NCBI GenBank assembly: GCA_964344765.1
Contig: CAYFOM010000003.1
Coordinates: forward strand, 88,961-152,960
DNA: 64,000 nt
Direction of reading: 5' to 3'
DNA from: JACNIZ01 sp964344765
GTDB lineage: Bacteria; Planctomycetota; UBA1135
Part shown: piece after piece, positions 44,514-53,029 of the stretch
How the letters are laid out: every line of letters begins with the position of its first letter
Position numbering within the stretch: position 1 is the stretch's first letter
Made by a program: the position numbers and the translations under genes
The notes under the pieces: model-generated
Told to the model about the DNA's origin: nothing
Databases searched by the model: none
Seen by the model: the letters and a program-made list of their open reading frames with translations, nothing else

Positions 44514-44570
44514 ACCGGTTCCCCGGTATGCAATCAGAACGATCCGCACCGGACTACTCCGGGGCGGTGC
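44514..44570 (-). promoter_or_regulatory. Two hairpins upstream of the efflux operon
   Basis: On the minus strand, a nested hairpin (CCGGA/TCCGG, 44549-44562, within GCAC/GTGC 44546-44570) follows the stop of the small Cys-rich gene, and a second, ACCGG-GGAA-CCGGT (44514-44527) with a GNRA-type tetraloop, lies 33 bases before the GTG of the efflux lipoprotein. They could set relative expression of the first gene and the rest. Regulation is inferred. Confidence 0.4.
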
Positions 44571-44576
44571 TGAATC

Positions 44577-44963
44577 TCAACAACGGATCACGCAAAAGCG
44601 GCGATACAAATCGCCGGGCGGTCCACGCGGCGCGCCGACCTGGGCGGTCCAATGGGCACGCGGTTGGGGCAACACCAAGGCTGCAGCGGAAGCCGCGGCC
44701 AACGGCGGCGCGCTCCATTCCAAGTCGCTTTGGACCACCACTGCCGGTACCGGCTTTTGGCCCGGCTCGGGCGCCTTTACATCGCAGCAGCACTGCTTTT
44801 GCATCCGCGGCGTGCGATCTTCGGCGCTGGCTAGGTTTTGCACCGGCTCGCAGCAGCAGGACAGCTGGGCCGGATCCATCGCTGCGCACATCTGGCCCGG
44901 GCGCGGCAGGCCGCTGGGAAACAGCAGCGCCACGATCAACAACAGGCCAAAGTAGCGATCCAT
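44577..44963 (-). CDS. Small secreted Cys-rich protein at head of efflux operon
   Basis: A 128-residue protein with a signal peptide (MDRYFGLLLIVALLFPSGLP) and two cysteine clusters, SCCCEP near residue 35 and QCCCDV near 57, eight Cys in all, followed by a Pro/Ala-rich tail. I do not recognise a family. The position 95 bases upstream of the outer-membrane factor, on the same strand, and the CCC clusters point to periplasmic metal binding or sensing. The frame is open and the composition normal, but without homologues the call stays moderate. Confidence 0.55.
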   Translation of the reverse strand: MDRYFGLLLIVALLFPSGLPRPGQMCAAMDPAQLSCCCEPVQNLASAEDRTPRMQKQCCCDVKAPEPGQKPVPAVVVQSDLEWSAPPLAAASAAALVLPQPRAHWTAQVGAPRGPPGDLYRRFCVIRC

Positions 44964-45035
44964 CGCCCTCTATTATCGGCGAAAAGCACCGAAAAGCAAA
45001 CGCAAATGAAATTCGAGCCTCTCTAGCCGCCGAAA

Positions 45036-45064
45036 TTGAGCCTTTGGCGGGTTTTTGAGATAAT
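45036..45064 (+). promoter_or_regulatory. Promoter of trmB (TTGAGC - 17 - GATAAT)
   Basis: A -35 box TTGAGC (45036-45041) and a -10 box GATAAT (45059-45064) are separated by exactly 17 bases. The -10 ends only eight bases before the trmB ATG, so the transcript would be leaderless or nearly so. Confidence 0.5.
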
Positions 45065-45072
45065 GCCCGGCC

Positions 45073-46014
45073 ATGAAAGCGCGCCCTCATTTGCTCCAGC
45101 GCTACGAGCTGGAACCGGAGCTGCTGCCGCAGTTGCCGGTGGATTGGTCCGCCGAATTCGGCCGTGAAGCGCCGCTTGCGGTGGAAATTGGATTTGGCAA
45201 CGGCGAATACCTGGACTTTTGGTCCGGCCAAAACCCGGATTGGAATTTCGTCGGCATTGAGCTGCCGCAGGATTGCGTGATTCGCGCGCTGCCGAAGTTC
45301 GAGCAAAGTCAGCGTGGCAATGTGCGCGTGGTGCGCGGCGATGCGCGCTATCTGTTGCGCGAGTTGTTTGCCCCCGATTCGCTGGAACACGTGCTGATGC
45401 AATTCCCGATGCCGTGGACCAAAGCCAAGCAAGCCAAGCACCGCGTTTATTCGCCGGCTTTCTCGACCACGTTGGCCGACGTGCTCAAGGTTGGAGGCGT
45501 CTTTGAATTGGTCACCGACCAACAGTGGTATGCCGACGAAACCGCCGAAGTTTTGGGCGGTAGCGGTTACTTCAAAATCCTTGCTCAACAAACCAATCCC
45601 GAGCGCGCCTTCCGCACTCGTTACGAAGAAAAATGGTTGGCCGATCAGCGCGACATCTTCCGCGTGGTCGCGCGCATTGAAAAAGCCACCTCGGCGCCCC
45701 GTCTGCTGGATCTGGAAGAAATGGAAATCGTTCACCTCAAGCAAAGTCCAACCGCCGACGCGGTGCAAAACTTAACCGGCAAACGCTTCACGGAAGGTCA
45801 GTCGGTGTTTGAAGTCAAAGAAGTCTTCACTGCCAAGGATGGTTGGTTTTTGTACGTGGTCACCGCCGACGACAGTTTTTCACAGCATTGCTACGTGCGC
45901 GTGCAGCAAAAGAAAGACGGCCGCGTTTTGGTGCGCTTGCAAGCGCGTCCACGGCCGTATCAGACTCCAGCGGTTCACTTCGCGTTGCAAGAGTTGGGAC
46001 GGCAGTTGAGTTAA
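45073..46014 (+). CDS. trmB: tRNA (guanine-N7)-methyltransferase with C-terminal extension
   Basis: A 313-residue protein. Residues 35-215 are TrmB: LAVEIGFGNGEYL (SAM motif I), FVGIELPQ, VRVVRGDARYLL and MQFPMPWTKAKQAKHRVYSP, the last a variant of the FPDPWPKKRHHKRR motif. It methylates G46 of tRNA. The final 100 residues (from about 215) are beyond the normal enzyme and have no motif I can name. The gene is followed after one base by the AlkC-like gene at GTG 46016. Confidence 0.88.
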   Translation: MKARPHLLQRYELEPELLPQLPVDWSAEFGREAPLAVEIGFGNGEYLDFWSGQNPDWNFVGIELPQDCVIRALPKFEQSQRGNVRVVRGDARYLLRELFAPDSLEHVLMQFPMPWTKAKQAKHRVYSPAFSTTLADVLKVGGVFELVTDQQWYADETAEVLGGSGYFKILAQQTNPERAFRTRYEEKWLADQRDIFRVVARIEKATSAPRLLDLEEMEIVHLKQSPTADAVQNLTGKRFTEGQSVFEVKEVFTAKDGWFLYVVTADDSFSQHCYVRVQQKKDGRVLVRLQARPRPYQTPAVHFALQELGRQLS

Positions 46015-46015
46015 G

Positions 46016-47155
46016 GTGCCGGGCAAACTCAGACGACGCGCGAAGACGGGGGCAGGGCTGGCCGCGGAAAACGCGCAGACCAGTTCGCTGCCGCTTTTAG
46101 AAGCCGCCGGTGTGGCGGTTGGAGTTCCGCGTGCGTTTGGGCTGGCCGAAGAGTTGCATGCTGCGGGTTACTTTGAATTAGGCATCGTTGCTCAATGGAA
46201 GTTGGTGCAAGATCGACTCGCCGAACGCTTGGCCGAAGACTTCGATCCGTTGGCATTAATGCGCGAATTGGCGGATTATCCCGAACCGCGGGTGCGCTTT
46301 CATATGCCGGGTGTTTGTGCGCGTTTGTTGGCGGATCATCCGCAGCGCGTGTTGGAAGAATTGCGCCCGATGGCGGCCGACGCCAGCGGTATCGTCGGTG
46401 AAGCAGTGCAAGCTTTTGGCATTCGTCCGCAGGCCGAGGCGCTGGGTCCGGATGTGGTGCAAGACCTAATGGATTGGGCCCACGATCCGTCGCCAACGGT
46501 GCGGCGCGCTTCGGTGGAAGCTTTGCGGCCGCGCGGCGTTTGGGTGAAGCATCTTTCGTGGAGCGTGGCGGCGCCGGCGCTGATGCTGCCGATTATTGAA
46601 TCGCTGCGCGGTGATCATTCACGTTACGTCGCCAATGCCGTCGGTAACGCGCTGAACGATATTTCCAAAAAGAAGCCGGAGTTGGTGTTGGAGGTCGCGG
46701 CGCGCTGGCAAGAAGAGGGCGACGTCGGGCCTTTGCAGGATCACATCATTCGCAAAGCGCTGCGCACCATGGTCAAAGATGGCGACGAACGTGCGCTGGC
46801 TTTGCTCGGCTTCGGTGAATTGGATTTGCAAGTGCAAGTCAACATGGTGAATGAACTACCGGTGCCGCCGAATACTGCGCTGGTGTTCGAGTTAGAAATC
46901 CAAAACGAAGGCCAGACTTGCGCGGCGCAGTTGGTTTATGAAATCGAAACTCCAGGTAAAAACCCGGCGCGGCCACGACGCAAAAAGTATCGCGCCGGCG
47001 AAATCGAAATTCCCGGCGCGTGCTGCAGCCAGTTCAAAATTCGCGAACGCATTTTTGACCGCCGCGCCGCACCGTTAATCGATGGAACTTGTCGCGCGCG
47101 ATTCTTTCTCAACGGCAAGGAATACCAAACCGTCGAATTTGAGCTCAAGCGGTAG
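46016..47155 (+). CDS. AlkC/AlkD-like HEAT-repeat DNA alkylation repair protein
   Basis: A 379-residue protein starting at GTG 46016. Helical repeats fill residues 40-260. The segment SPTVRRASVEALRPRGVWVK and DHSRYVANAVGNALNDISKK are close to the AlkC signature (VRRLxSEGxRPRLPW and SVANxLNDIxK). AlkC/AlkD are HEAT-type glycosylases removing 3-methyladenine and bulky N-alkyl lesions. The last 110 residues are beta-rich (LVFELEIQNEGQ, RFFLNGKEYQTVEFELKR), an Ig-like domain seen after some AlkC proteins. Coupled to trmB. Catalytic residues are not verified, so a structural homologue without activity is possible. Confidence 0.8.
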   Translation: MPGKLRRRAKTGAGLAAENAQTSSLPLLEAAGVAVGVPRAFGLAEELHAAGYFELGIVAQWKLVQDRLAERLAEDFDPLALMRELADYPEPRVRFHMPGVCARLLADHPQRVLEELRPMAADASGIVGEAVQAFGIRPQAEALGPDVVQDLMDWAHDPSPTVRRASVEALRPRGVWVKHLSWSVAAPALMLPIIESLRGDHSRYVANAVGNALNDISKKKPELVLEVAARWQEEGDVGPLQDHIIRKALRTMVKDGDERALALLGFGELDLQVQVNMVNELPVPPNTALVFELEIQNEGQTCAAQLVYEIETPGKNPARPRRKKYRAGEIEIPGACCSQFKIRERIFDRRAAPLIDGTCRARFFLNGKEYQTVEFELKR

Positions 47156-47180
47156 GCCACCGCAAGGCGACCTACCGCTT
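47147..47180. terminator. Hairpin overlapping the AlkC-like stop codon
   Basis: A perfect 10-bp stem (AAGCGGTAGG 47147-47156, CCTACCGCTT 47171-47180) with a 14-base loop includes the TAG stop codon. It lies between converging genes. No T run follows on either strand. Confidence 0.5.
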
Positions 47181-47204
47181 GGCGAGTAGGAATGTGGGCG
47201 AGGC

Positions 47205-48536
47205 TTACTGCAGCTCGTCCAGCGCCGCGCGCACCCGCGGAATGACGCGAGCGAGTTCCTCGGCGCTTGCAGCACCAACACTGGCACGGGACCAACCTTC
47301 TTGATCGGCGTCGGTTGCTCCAAATGCGGCAAACGGCACCAAAGCAAAGCCTGCCTTCTGCAGCAAGTAGCGACGGATATCGGTGTTGTTTTCCAGTACC
47401 TTGCCGTCGGCAGTTTTGCGGCCGACCAAGTTGAAGCGCACCGACAGGTAGATCGCGCCTTGCGGTTCGATGAAATCCACCGGATGCCCGGCGTCTTTCA
47501 ACTCCTTCATGCCGTTGTAAAGCACGGTCAAGCTTTCTTGCACACGGCTGATCAGGTTGTCATCCCAAGTTTCAACTGCGCTTTGGTTGTTCAGCCATTC
47601 GGCGGTAGCAACCTGTACCGGCTTCGGTGCCCATGCACCAACGTGCGTCAACAAAGCCAAAGACTTGCGCGCGATTTCAGCCGGGCCAAAGATCCAACCG
47701 CAACGCAGACCGGTCGAGCAGTAGCCTTTGGAAATGCCGTCGGAATGAATCACGTACGGCGCACATTCCGGCACCAATTGCACCGGCGAATAGTGCTGAT
47801 AACCCGGGAAGGTAATCGACCGGTAAATCTGATCAAACAGCAAGTACAGCGTCTTCTCGCCGTTGGCCTTGCGGCGCTCGTTTTCTTCTACCAGCAAGTG
47901 GCCGAAGGCTTCGACTTCTTCCTTCGGCATCACACCGCCGGACGGGTTCTGCGGCGTGTTCAAAACAAACATGCGCGCATCGCGCAGGTGCGGGCGCAGC
48001 AACTCGGCGGTGGGCTGGAACGAATCTTCGGCCCGACACGGCACCATCTTGGTGCGCACCTGGCAGACGTCGCGGTAGTTGGTGTTGTTCCACGACGGCA
48101 CCGGGAAGACCACCAGTTCACCCGGATCGACGATCAAGCGGTAAGTGCCATACAACGCCGGACGACCACCGCTAACGATGGTGTAGCACTCCAACGGGTA
48201 ATCCAAACCCTGGGTACGCTTGACGTATTCGCGCACCGCTTCGCGCAAGCGCGGATCACCGGCCGGCGGCGGGTAGTTGGTTTCGCCGCGATCCAGCGAA
48301 GCTTGAATGCCGTTCTTCAACTCATCCGGAATCGGGAAGAGTTCCGGCGAAAAATCACCGACGGTCAAATTGGCAACGTCCTTGCCGGCGGCCTTCATTT
48401 CGCGAATCTCGTTGGCAATCACCAAGATCGACGAGGCTCGCATGGCGTTGGCCATCGAGCTGAGGCCGCGTGAGGCGGCTTCGTCGCCGCAGTCTGCAGG
48501 GATTGAAATCATCGGGTTTTCCAGCGCGCTTTCCAC
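47205..48536 (-). CDS. Class I/II pyridoxal-phosphate aminotransferase
   Basis: A 443-residue fold-type I PLP enzyme. LTVGDFSPELFPIP and NYPPPAGDPRLREAVREY are the usual substrate-loop start; FVLNTPQNPSGG, LLFDQIYRSITF (PLP Asp) and HSDGISKGYCSTGLRCGW contain the Schiff-base Lys. It is in the aspartate/aromatic aminotransferase superfamily; the N-terminus is extended by about 30 residues. The exact amino acid is not set by visible motifs. It is divergent from the small membrane protein at 48633 and converges on the AlkC-like gene. Confidence 0.88.
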   Translation of the reverse strand: MESALENPMISIPADCGDEAASRGLSSMANAMRASSILVIANEIREMKAAGKDVANLTVGDFSPELFPIPDELKNGIQASLDRGETNYPPPAGDPRLREAVREYVKRTQGLDYPLECYTIVSGGRPALYGTYRLIVDPGELVVFPVPSWNNTNYRDVCQVRTKMVPCRAEDSFQPTAELLRPHLRDARMFVLNTPQNPSGGVMPKEEVEAFGHLLVEENERRKANGEKTLYLLFDQIYRSITFPGYQHYSPVQLVPECAPYVIHSDGISKGYCSTGLRCGWIFGPAEIARKSLALLTHVGAWAPKPVQVATAEWLNNQSAVETWDDNLISRVQESLTVLYNGMKELKDAGHPVDFIEPQGAIYLSVRFNLVGRKTADGKVLENNTDIRRYLLQKAGFALVPFAAFGATDADQEGWSRASVGAASAEELARVIPRVRAALDELQ

Positions 48537-48632
48537 GGCTACTATTCTAGCTCTGCGGACCCTCGTCGGCAGGGGACCTTAGGCAGAGGGTAGTGGTGGC
48601 AAGCGCCGCGCTGCTATGATTTCGCCGCACGC

Positions 48633-49007
48633 ATGCTGACCTTCTTAGCCTTATTGCTGATCACCGCCATTCTGGTCGCCGCCACCTTGTGGACCGGCCG
48701 CCAGCGCAAACGCACCATGCACTACTCGGTGGCGGTTGCCGCCGTGTTGGCTTTGTTGGTCACCATTCGTGAAGCCGGAATCTTTGGCGAAGGATTTGAA
48801 TTTGAAGCGCTGCGCCTCAACGTGCACTTGTTTTGCGCCGGCGTTTGCTTGCTGACCCTGCCGGGTTTGGTCTTCAGCGGTTTGAAGTTGCGGAAAAACC
48901 CAACTGCACGGCGGCTGCATCAAAAGTGGATCTTCGGCTTCCTTGTTAGCTTGGTTGCGACCTTCGCCACCGCCGGTTGGATGTTCTTAACTGCGACGAA
49001 GCTCTAG
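48633..49007 (+). CDS. Four-helix membrane protein, DUF420-like
   Basis: A 124-residue protein with four hydrophobic segments (about residues 2-20, 31-48, 63-84, 100-120). LRLNVHLFCAGVCLLTLPGL and NPTARRLHQKWIFGF place His residues at helix ends, as in DUF420 and cytochrome-like proteins, which can bind haem. No partner gene for an oxidase is near. A TATGAT box lies 12 bases before the ATG. The function is unknown. Confidence 0.65.
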   Translation: MLTFLALLLITAILVAATLWTGRQRKRTMHYSVAVAAVLALLVTIREAGIFGEGFEFEALRLNVHLFCAGVCLLTLPGLVFSGLKLRKNPTARRLHQKWIFGFLVSLVATFATAGWMFLTATKL

Positions 49008-49020
49008 CCTCGAGATCGCT

Positions 49021-49980
49021 TTAGCAACCTTCCAGCTGCAAGGCCTCACGCATCGGCTGCAGCCATTCGCTGCCATCCGAATGAGGCAAAACCGCGCTGC
49101 CCTCCGGCATCGATGCCAACGTTTGCTTGCTGCTCCACGCGCTTTGCATGGCGAGGTGGTCGGCGATTAAGCAAGCATCTAAGTTCTTGCCATCGGCTGC
49201 CATTTGCTGCGGCAACCACGGCGTCGGCGTGGCGATCCATTGCTGGGCTTTTGCACTTTCTTGCTGGGCTTTTCGCCAAGCCTCGCCACCCTCGTCGGCG
49301 GCGATGGCGACGGCATCTTGCAGCGGCGAGGAGCAGCCATCCCACGCGGCCCAGCGATGTTCGCCGATGGAGAAATCACACCATGGTTTCCAGCTGGCCG
49401 GCGGGCGGTGCAAATCTAACGGCAGGCGATACCAGCGCAAGTCTTGCGGAATCGGTCGCAGGCGCAGAATCAAACGCAAGCACATTGCCAATTGACCGTG
49501 GGCGCTGAGGAAGAGCCGAGTGACGTCGTAACCGGCGACGGACTTGACGACGCGCGCACCGCTGCGAATGACGCGGCCGTCGGCCAACAGCCAAGTCGCA
49601 CCGAGGACTTGATCACGCGGTAATCCACATGAGCCTGCCAACAGCGATGGGTCGCCGGAATTCAGCAAACCGCCAACGGTGCCGCCGTGCTGCGCATGAT
49701 GGCCAAGCATCAATCCGTGTTGCGCAAGCGCGTCGGTCAATTCGGCTACCGGCAAGCCGGCGTCGACTTCGCAAGTGCGGTCTTCGGCATCCAACCAATG
49801 AACGCTGCGCAGGTTGGTGCTACTGAGCCATTGATCGGCCTTTAACTCTGGATGCAAGCGCGATTGCCGAGTACGCTCACCAACTGGGAGCCAACTGTTG
49901 CCGTCGGCACGCGCGTTGCGTACGAACTCGCGTGCTTGATCGATATCGCTGACCTTGTGGACGTTGGGGGAGGCGGTCAT
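49021..49980 (-). CDS. glcE: Glycolate oxidase subunit GlcE-like (FAD-binding)
   Basis: A 319-residue protein from ATG 49980, which overlaps the glcD stop (ATGA). It carries an FAD-linked oxidase N-domain: WLPVGERTRQSRLH, VDAGLPVAELTDALAQHG, AQHGGTVGGLLNSG and RSGARVVKSVAGYDVTRLF, typical of GlcE. GlcE works with GlcD and the iron-sulphur subunit GlcF to oxidise glycolate to glyoxylate, passing electrons to the respiratory chain. No glcF gene is in the window. A start at 50022 is possible but would overlap glcD further. Confidence 0.87.
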   Translation of the reverse strand: MTASPNVHKVSDIDQAREFVRNARADGNSWLPVGERTRQSRLHPELKADQWLSSTNLRSVHWLDAEDRTCEVDAGLPVAELTDALAQHGLMLGHHAQHGGTVGGLLNSGDPSLLAGSCGLPRDQVLGATWLLADGRVIRSGARVVKSVAGYDVTRLFLSAHGQLAMCLRLILRLRPIPQDLRWYRLPLDLHRPPASWKPWCDFSIGEHRWAAWDGCSSPLQDAVAIAADEGGEAWRKAQQESAKAQQWIATPTPWLPQQMAADGKNLDACLIADHLAMQSAWSSKQTLASMPEGSAVLPHSDGSEWLQPMREALQLEGC

Positions 49981-51446
49981 TTGCCAGTCCTCCGCGCATG
50001 CCGGTGGAAGGCTTCGGCGCAACCGCGTTTCATCGGCAAGCCTTTGCCGGGGTTGAGCAAATTGTCGCGGTTCAACACGCCTCGTAAGGCCTCCATGACT
50101 TGCAATTCGTCGGCGCTGAATTGCTCGGCCATTAAATGATGCTTCTCTAAACCGACGCCATGTTCACCGGTGATTGAACCGCCCATTTCCAAGCACTTGC
50201 GCAAGATCTTGGTGCCGGTGGCTTCGACCAATTCGACGACCTCGGCGTCGGCTGCGTCATAGGTGATGTGGGGGTGAATGTTGCCGTCGCCGGCGTGGAA
50301 TAAGTTGGCGATTTGGAGTTTGGTCTCGGCTTCCATCTTGTCGACATACTCGATGATTTCCACCAGCTTGGAACGCGGCACCACGCCGTCCATCACGTAG
50401 GAATCCGGACCCAGCTGGCCGAGCGCGCCACCGGCTCCTTTGCGCCCTTTCCACACCGCCAAACGCTGCTCCGGCGTTTCCGCTTTTTCGATGCGCATCG
50501 GCTGATGCTCGCGCAAAATTTGGTCGATGGCGGCCGAATCTTCTTGCGTGCGTTCTTCGGTGCCTTCTACTTCCACGATCAACACCGCGCCGGCGTCGGT
50601 CGGCAAACCTGCGCGATAAACCGAAGCCTCGACTGCGCGAATGGTGTTTTGATCCATGACTTCCAGCGCCACCGGTTGCTGCCCGGCAGCAACGATGTCG
50701 GATACCGCGCCGCATGCGGTTGCAAGCGAATCAAAAGCAGCCATCAGCGTCACAATTGAAGGCGGCAGGGGAATCAGGCGTACCGTCAGCGAAACGATCA
50801 CGCCTACTGTTCCTTCCGAACCCAAAAGGAATCCGCGCAAATCCAACGGATCACTGAATGTGGTTGCGCTACCCCAACTTTGCAGTGTTCCGTCGGCGAG
50901 CACCACTTCGGCAGCAAGGATGTGCTGGCTGGTTGTGCCATGCAAAAAGCACTGCGGTCCGCCGGCATTTTCAGCCGCGTTACCGCCCAAGGTGCTGACC
51001 ATTTGGCTGGCTGGGTCCGGCGCATAGCGCATGCCCAATTCGGCCACATGTTTGCCCAGTTCGGCGTTCACCACTCCAGGCTCCACCTTGGCCCAACCGC
51101 CCTCGACGTTGATGTGCAAAACCTTGCGCATCCGCGCCATCGCCAAAATCACACCGCCTTCCGGCACCAGCGCACCGCCCGACAAGCCGGTGCCGGCGCC
51201 ACGTGCGGCAAAAACGATGCCTGCTTGATGCAAGATGCGCACGCAGGCCGCTACCTCGTCGCGACTGGCCGGCAACAAAACCGCCGACGGTTTGCAGCGG
51301 AACAAGGTTAAGGCATCGCTTTCATAAGCCAGCAGGGATGCGGCGTTGGTGAGGACAAAGCGTTCCCCAACTGCGGTTTTTAATTGCTGGAGCACCGCAT
51401 CGGTCATCGGCGCCGAGCGAATTACGTCCGCAGCGACGGGGTTCAC
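49977..51446 (-). CDS. glcD: Glycolate/lactate oxidase subunit GlcD-like
   Basis: A 489-residue FAD-linked oxidase. The PP-loop region RGAGTGLSGGALVPEGGV and DPASQMVSTLGGNAAENAGG bind FAD; NLFHAGDGNIHPHITYD and the C-terminal GSITGEHGVGLEKHHLM are the substrate-binding and His motifs of GlcD/DLD enzymes. It oxidises glycolate, D-lactate or another 2-hydroxy acid. The GTG start overlaps the stop of the ferredoxin fusion gene (GTGA), and glcE overlaps its end, so the three are tightly coupled. An ATG at 51407 is the alternative. Confidence 0.9.
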   Translation of the reverse strand: MNPVAADVIRSAPMTDAVLQQLKTAVGERFVLTNAASLLAYESDALTLFRCKPSAVLLPASRDEVAACVRILHQAGIVFAARGAGTGLSGGALVPEGGVILAMARMRKVLHINVEGGWAKVEPGVVNAELGKHVAELGMRYAPDPASQMVSTLGGNAAENAGGPQCFLHGTTSQHILAAEVVLADGTLQSWGSATTFSDPLDLRGFLLGSEGTVGVIVSLTVRLIPLPPSIVTLMAAFDSLATACGAVSDIVAAGQQPVALEVMDQNTIRAVEASVYRAGLPTDAGAVLIVEVEGTEERTQEDSAAIDQILREHQPMRIEKAETPEQRLAVWKGRKGAGGALGQLGPDSYVMDGVVPRSKLVEIIEYVDKMEAETKLQIANLFHAGDGNIHPHITYDAADAEVVELVEATGTKILRKCLEMGGSITGEHGVGLEKHHLMAEQFSADELQVMEALRGVLNRDNLLNPGKGLPMKRGCAEAFHRHARRTGK

Positions 51447-53014
51447 GATTCCTCCGGTGGCCGACGTTTAGGCAACCAGCGTGGAGTGCGTTCTTTGTAG
51501 ACCTTGAAGCCGTCGCCGAAAATCATTTCGGCGTCGCGTTCTTCATAAGGCGCGATCAAGAAGATCCACGCAGCAGTCAGCACACCCATGACGAATCGAT
51601 CCAGCGTGACCTCGGGCATGCCCAACAACGCCAACAAAATGCCGAGGTTGATCGGTTGGCGGATCACCGAATACGGCGGCAGCGCGATGAACTCTTGGCC
51701 AGGGGCATTGCGGCCGGTGGCTAGTGCGCGCAAATGCGGCAGACCGAGTAACTGGGCCCCGCCGACAACGAATGCCGCCCATGTCGCCAAGACCAAGCCG
51801 ATGCCTTGCACGATGTTTGCCATCACGCCCGGCAAGCCTTCGAGGTTCCACAACACCGGCCCGGTGGTCTGCCAATAGGTCGACATCAGGCACAAGCCGA
51901 TGCCGGTGATAAATACATAAAGCGGACGTTCGCCGCATGGGCCCAACGGCAGGTTTAGCCACTTACGGCCGATACCGCGCGCGAAGATCGAATGCGGAAT
52001 GATGAAGAGGGAAAGGAGGAAGACGTCGAATAAAAGTGCGAGCGGTTTGAATTCGGTCGCGGCATGTAAATCGGCGCCGAACAGCAAGCGCACCCATCCA
52101 AACAAGCCGATGGTGGCGAAGATAGGTGCGGTCCAGAGTAAAACCGCAGCAAGCGGACGCGGCAGTGTAGATGGCGACGGCGGACGGTCGTCGGGCTCAA
52201 ATTCAACCGGCTCGATCTTGCGGCTTTTACGCGGCGGCTCCTCCGCCTTTTCAGGTTTAGGAGGATCAGTAGGCGGTTTGGCGGAGGCTTCGGTCACAGG
52301 TGCCTTCACAGGGACAGGCACCGGATCAGGCGCCGTAGTCACATGGTACGCCTCGCGGGCGTCGTTTTGCACCACCACCGACTTCGGCCACGTCGGGCAG
52401 AACTGCTCGCACAAACCGCAGCCGATGCACAATTCCGGCACCAAGCTGGGTGTACCGCCCAACAAAGCAATCGCGCGCGGCTGCACCGGACAAACCGAAG
52501 CGCAGGCATCGCAGTAATGATCTTTAAAAGCCAAGCAAGTGCTTTCGTCAAACACCGCCAAGCCAATATCAATCTCACGCACGCTATCCAACGCTTGCAA
52601 CGCGCCGGTATCGCAAGCGCTGATACAGCTCATTTCGCTGCAAACTCCGCACGCGGTGGTCGCCGCAACAATGTGCGGCGTGCCGGCATCTTCGCGGCCG
52701 TCCGGCACCGGCACGATGGCGTCGACCGGACAAGCTTCGAAGCAACCATCGCACGGCGTGCAATAGGTCAAGAACTGCGCTTCCGGCAACGCGCCCGGCG
52801 GACGCAAACGCACATTGCGCCGCGACTCGCCATGTTTGGCAGCTTCCTCGGCGCGCTGCTTTTGAAATTCCTTTGCCCGTTGCTCGGCGGTTGACTCGCC
52901 GTCGCCCAAAAGGTCGGGACGAATCGCATCAACGGAATCCGCCACGGACCGCACTAAATTGCGCAGGCCGTGGCGGAAGAAATCTCGCCGGTCGACGTTG
53001 TTGTCTTTAGGCAA
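51443..53014 (-). CDS. Fusion of four-[4Fe-4S] ferredoxin (NapF/MauM-like) with MddA/NnrU-like membrane domain
   Basis: A 523-residue protein starting at TTG 53014. Residues 9-20 (RRDFFRHGLRNL) look like the start of NapF/MauM proteins. Four cluster motifs follow: C85-C88-C91-C95, C122-C125-C130-C134, C160-C168-C171-C175 and C196-C199-C202-C206. A Pro-rich linker (about 229-287) leads to a five-or-six-helix domain (288-515) with H341-S-I-F-A-R, YSVIRQPINLGIL and E491-E-R-D, the layout of MddA/NnrU/isoprenylcysteine methyltransferases, but the catalytic RHP is RQP (452-454). It may pass electrons from GlcD/GlcE into the membrane. Gaps are 15 bases to P5C dehydrogenase and an overlap with glcD. 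Confidence 0.8.
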   Translation of the reverse strand: MPKDNNVDRRDFFRHGLRNLVRSVADSVDAIRPDLLGDGESTAEQRAKEFQKQRAEEAAKHGESRRNVRLRPPGALPEAQFLTYCTPCDGCFEACPVDAIVPVPDGREDAGTPHIVAATTACGVCSEMSCISACDTGALQALDSVREIDIGLAVFDESTCLAFKDHYCDACASVCPVQPRAIALLGGTPSLVPELCIGCGLCEQFCPTWPKSVVVQNDAREAYHVTTAPDPVPVPVKAPVTEASAKPPTDPPKPEKAEEPPRKSRKIEPVEFEPDDRPPSPSTLPRPLAAVLLWTAPIFATIGLFGWVRLLFGADLHAATEFKPLALLFDVFLLSLFIIPHSIFARGIGRKWLNLPLGPCGERPLYVFITGIGLCLMSTYWQTTGPVLWNLEGLPGVMANIVQGIGLVLATWAAFVVGGAQLLGLPHLRALATGRNAPGQEFIALPPYSVIRQPINLGILLALLGMPEVTLDRFVMGVLTAAWIFLIAPYEERDAEMIFGDGFKVYKERTPRWLPKRRPPEES

Positions 53015-53029
53015 GGTGTAGGGCGTTGC

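Noticed and set aside
44554..45768. 404-codon open frame on the minus strand
   Set aside because: It lies antisense to trmB and the small Cys-rich gene region; the translation has no recognisable domain and is His/Arg-rich as antisense frames of this genome usually are.
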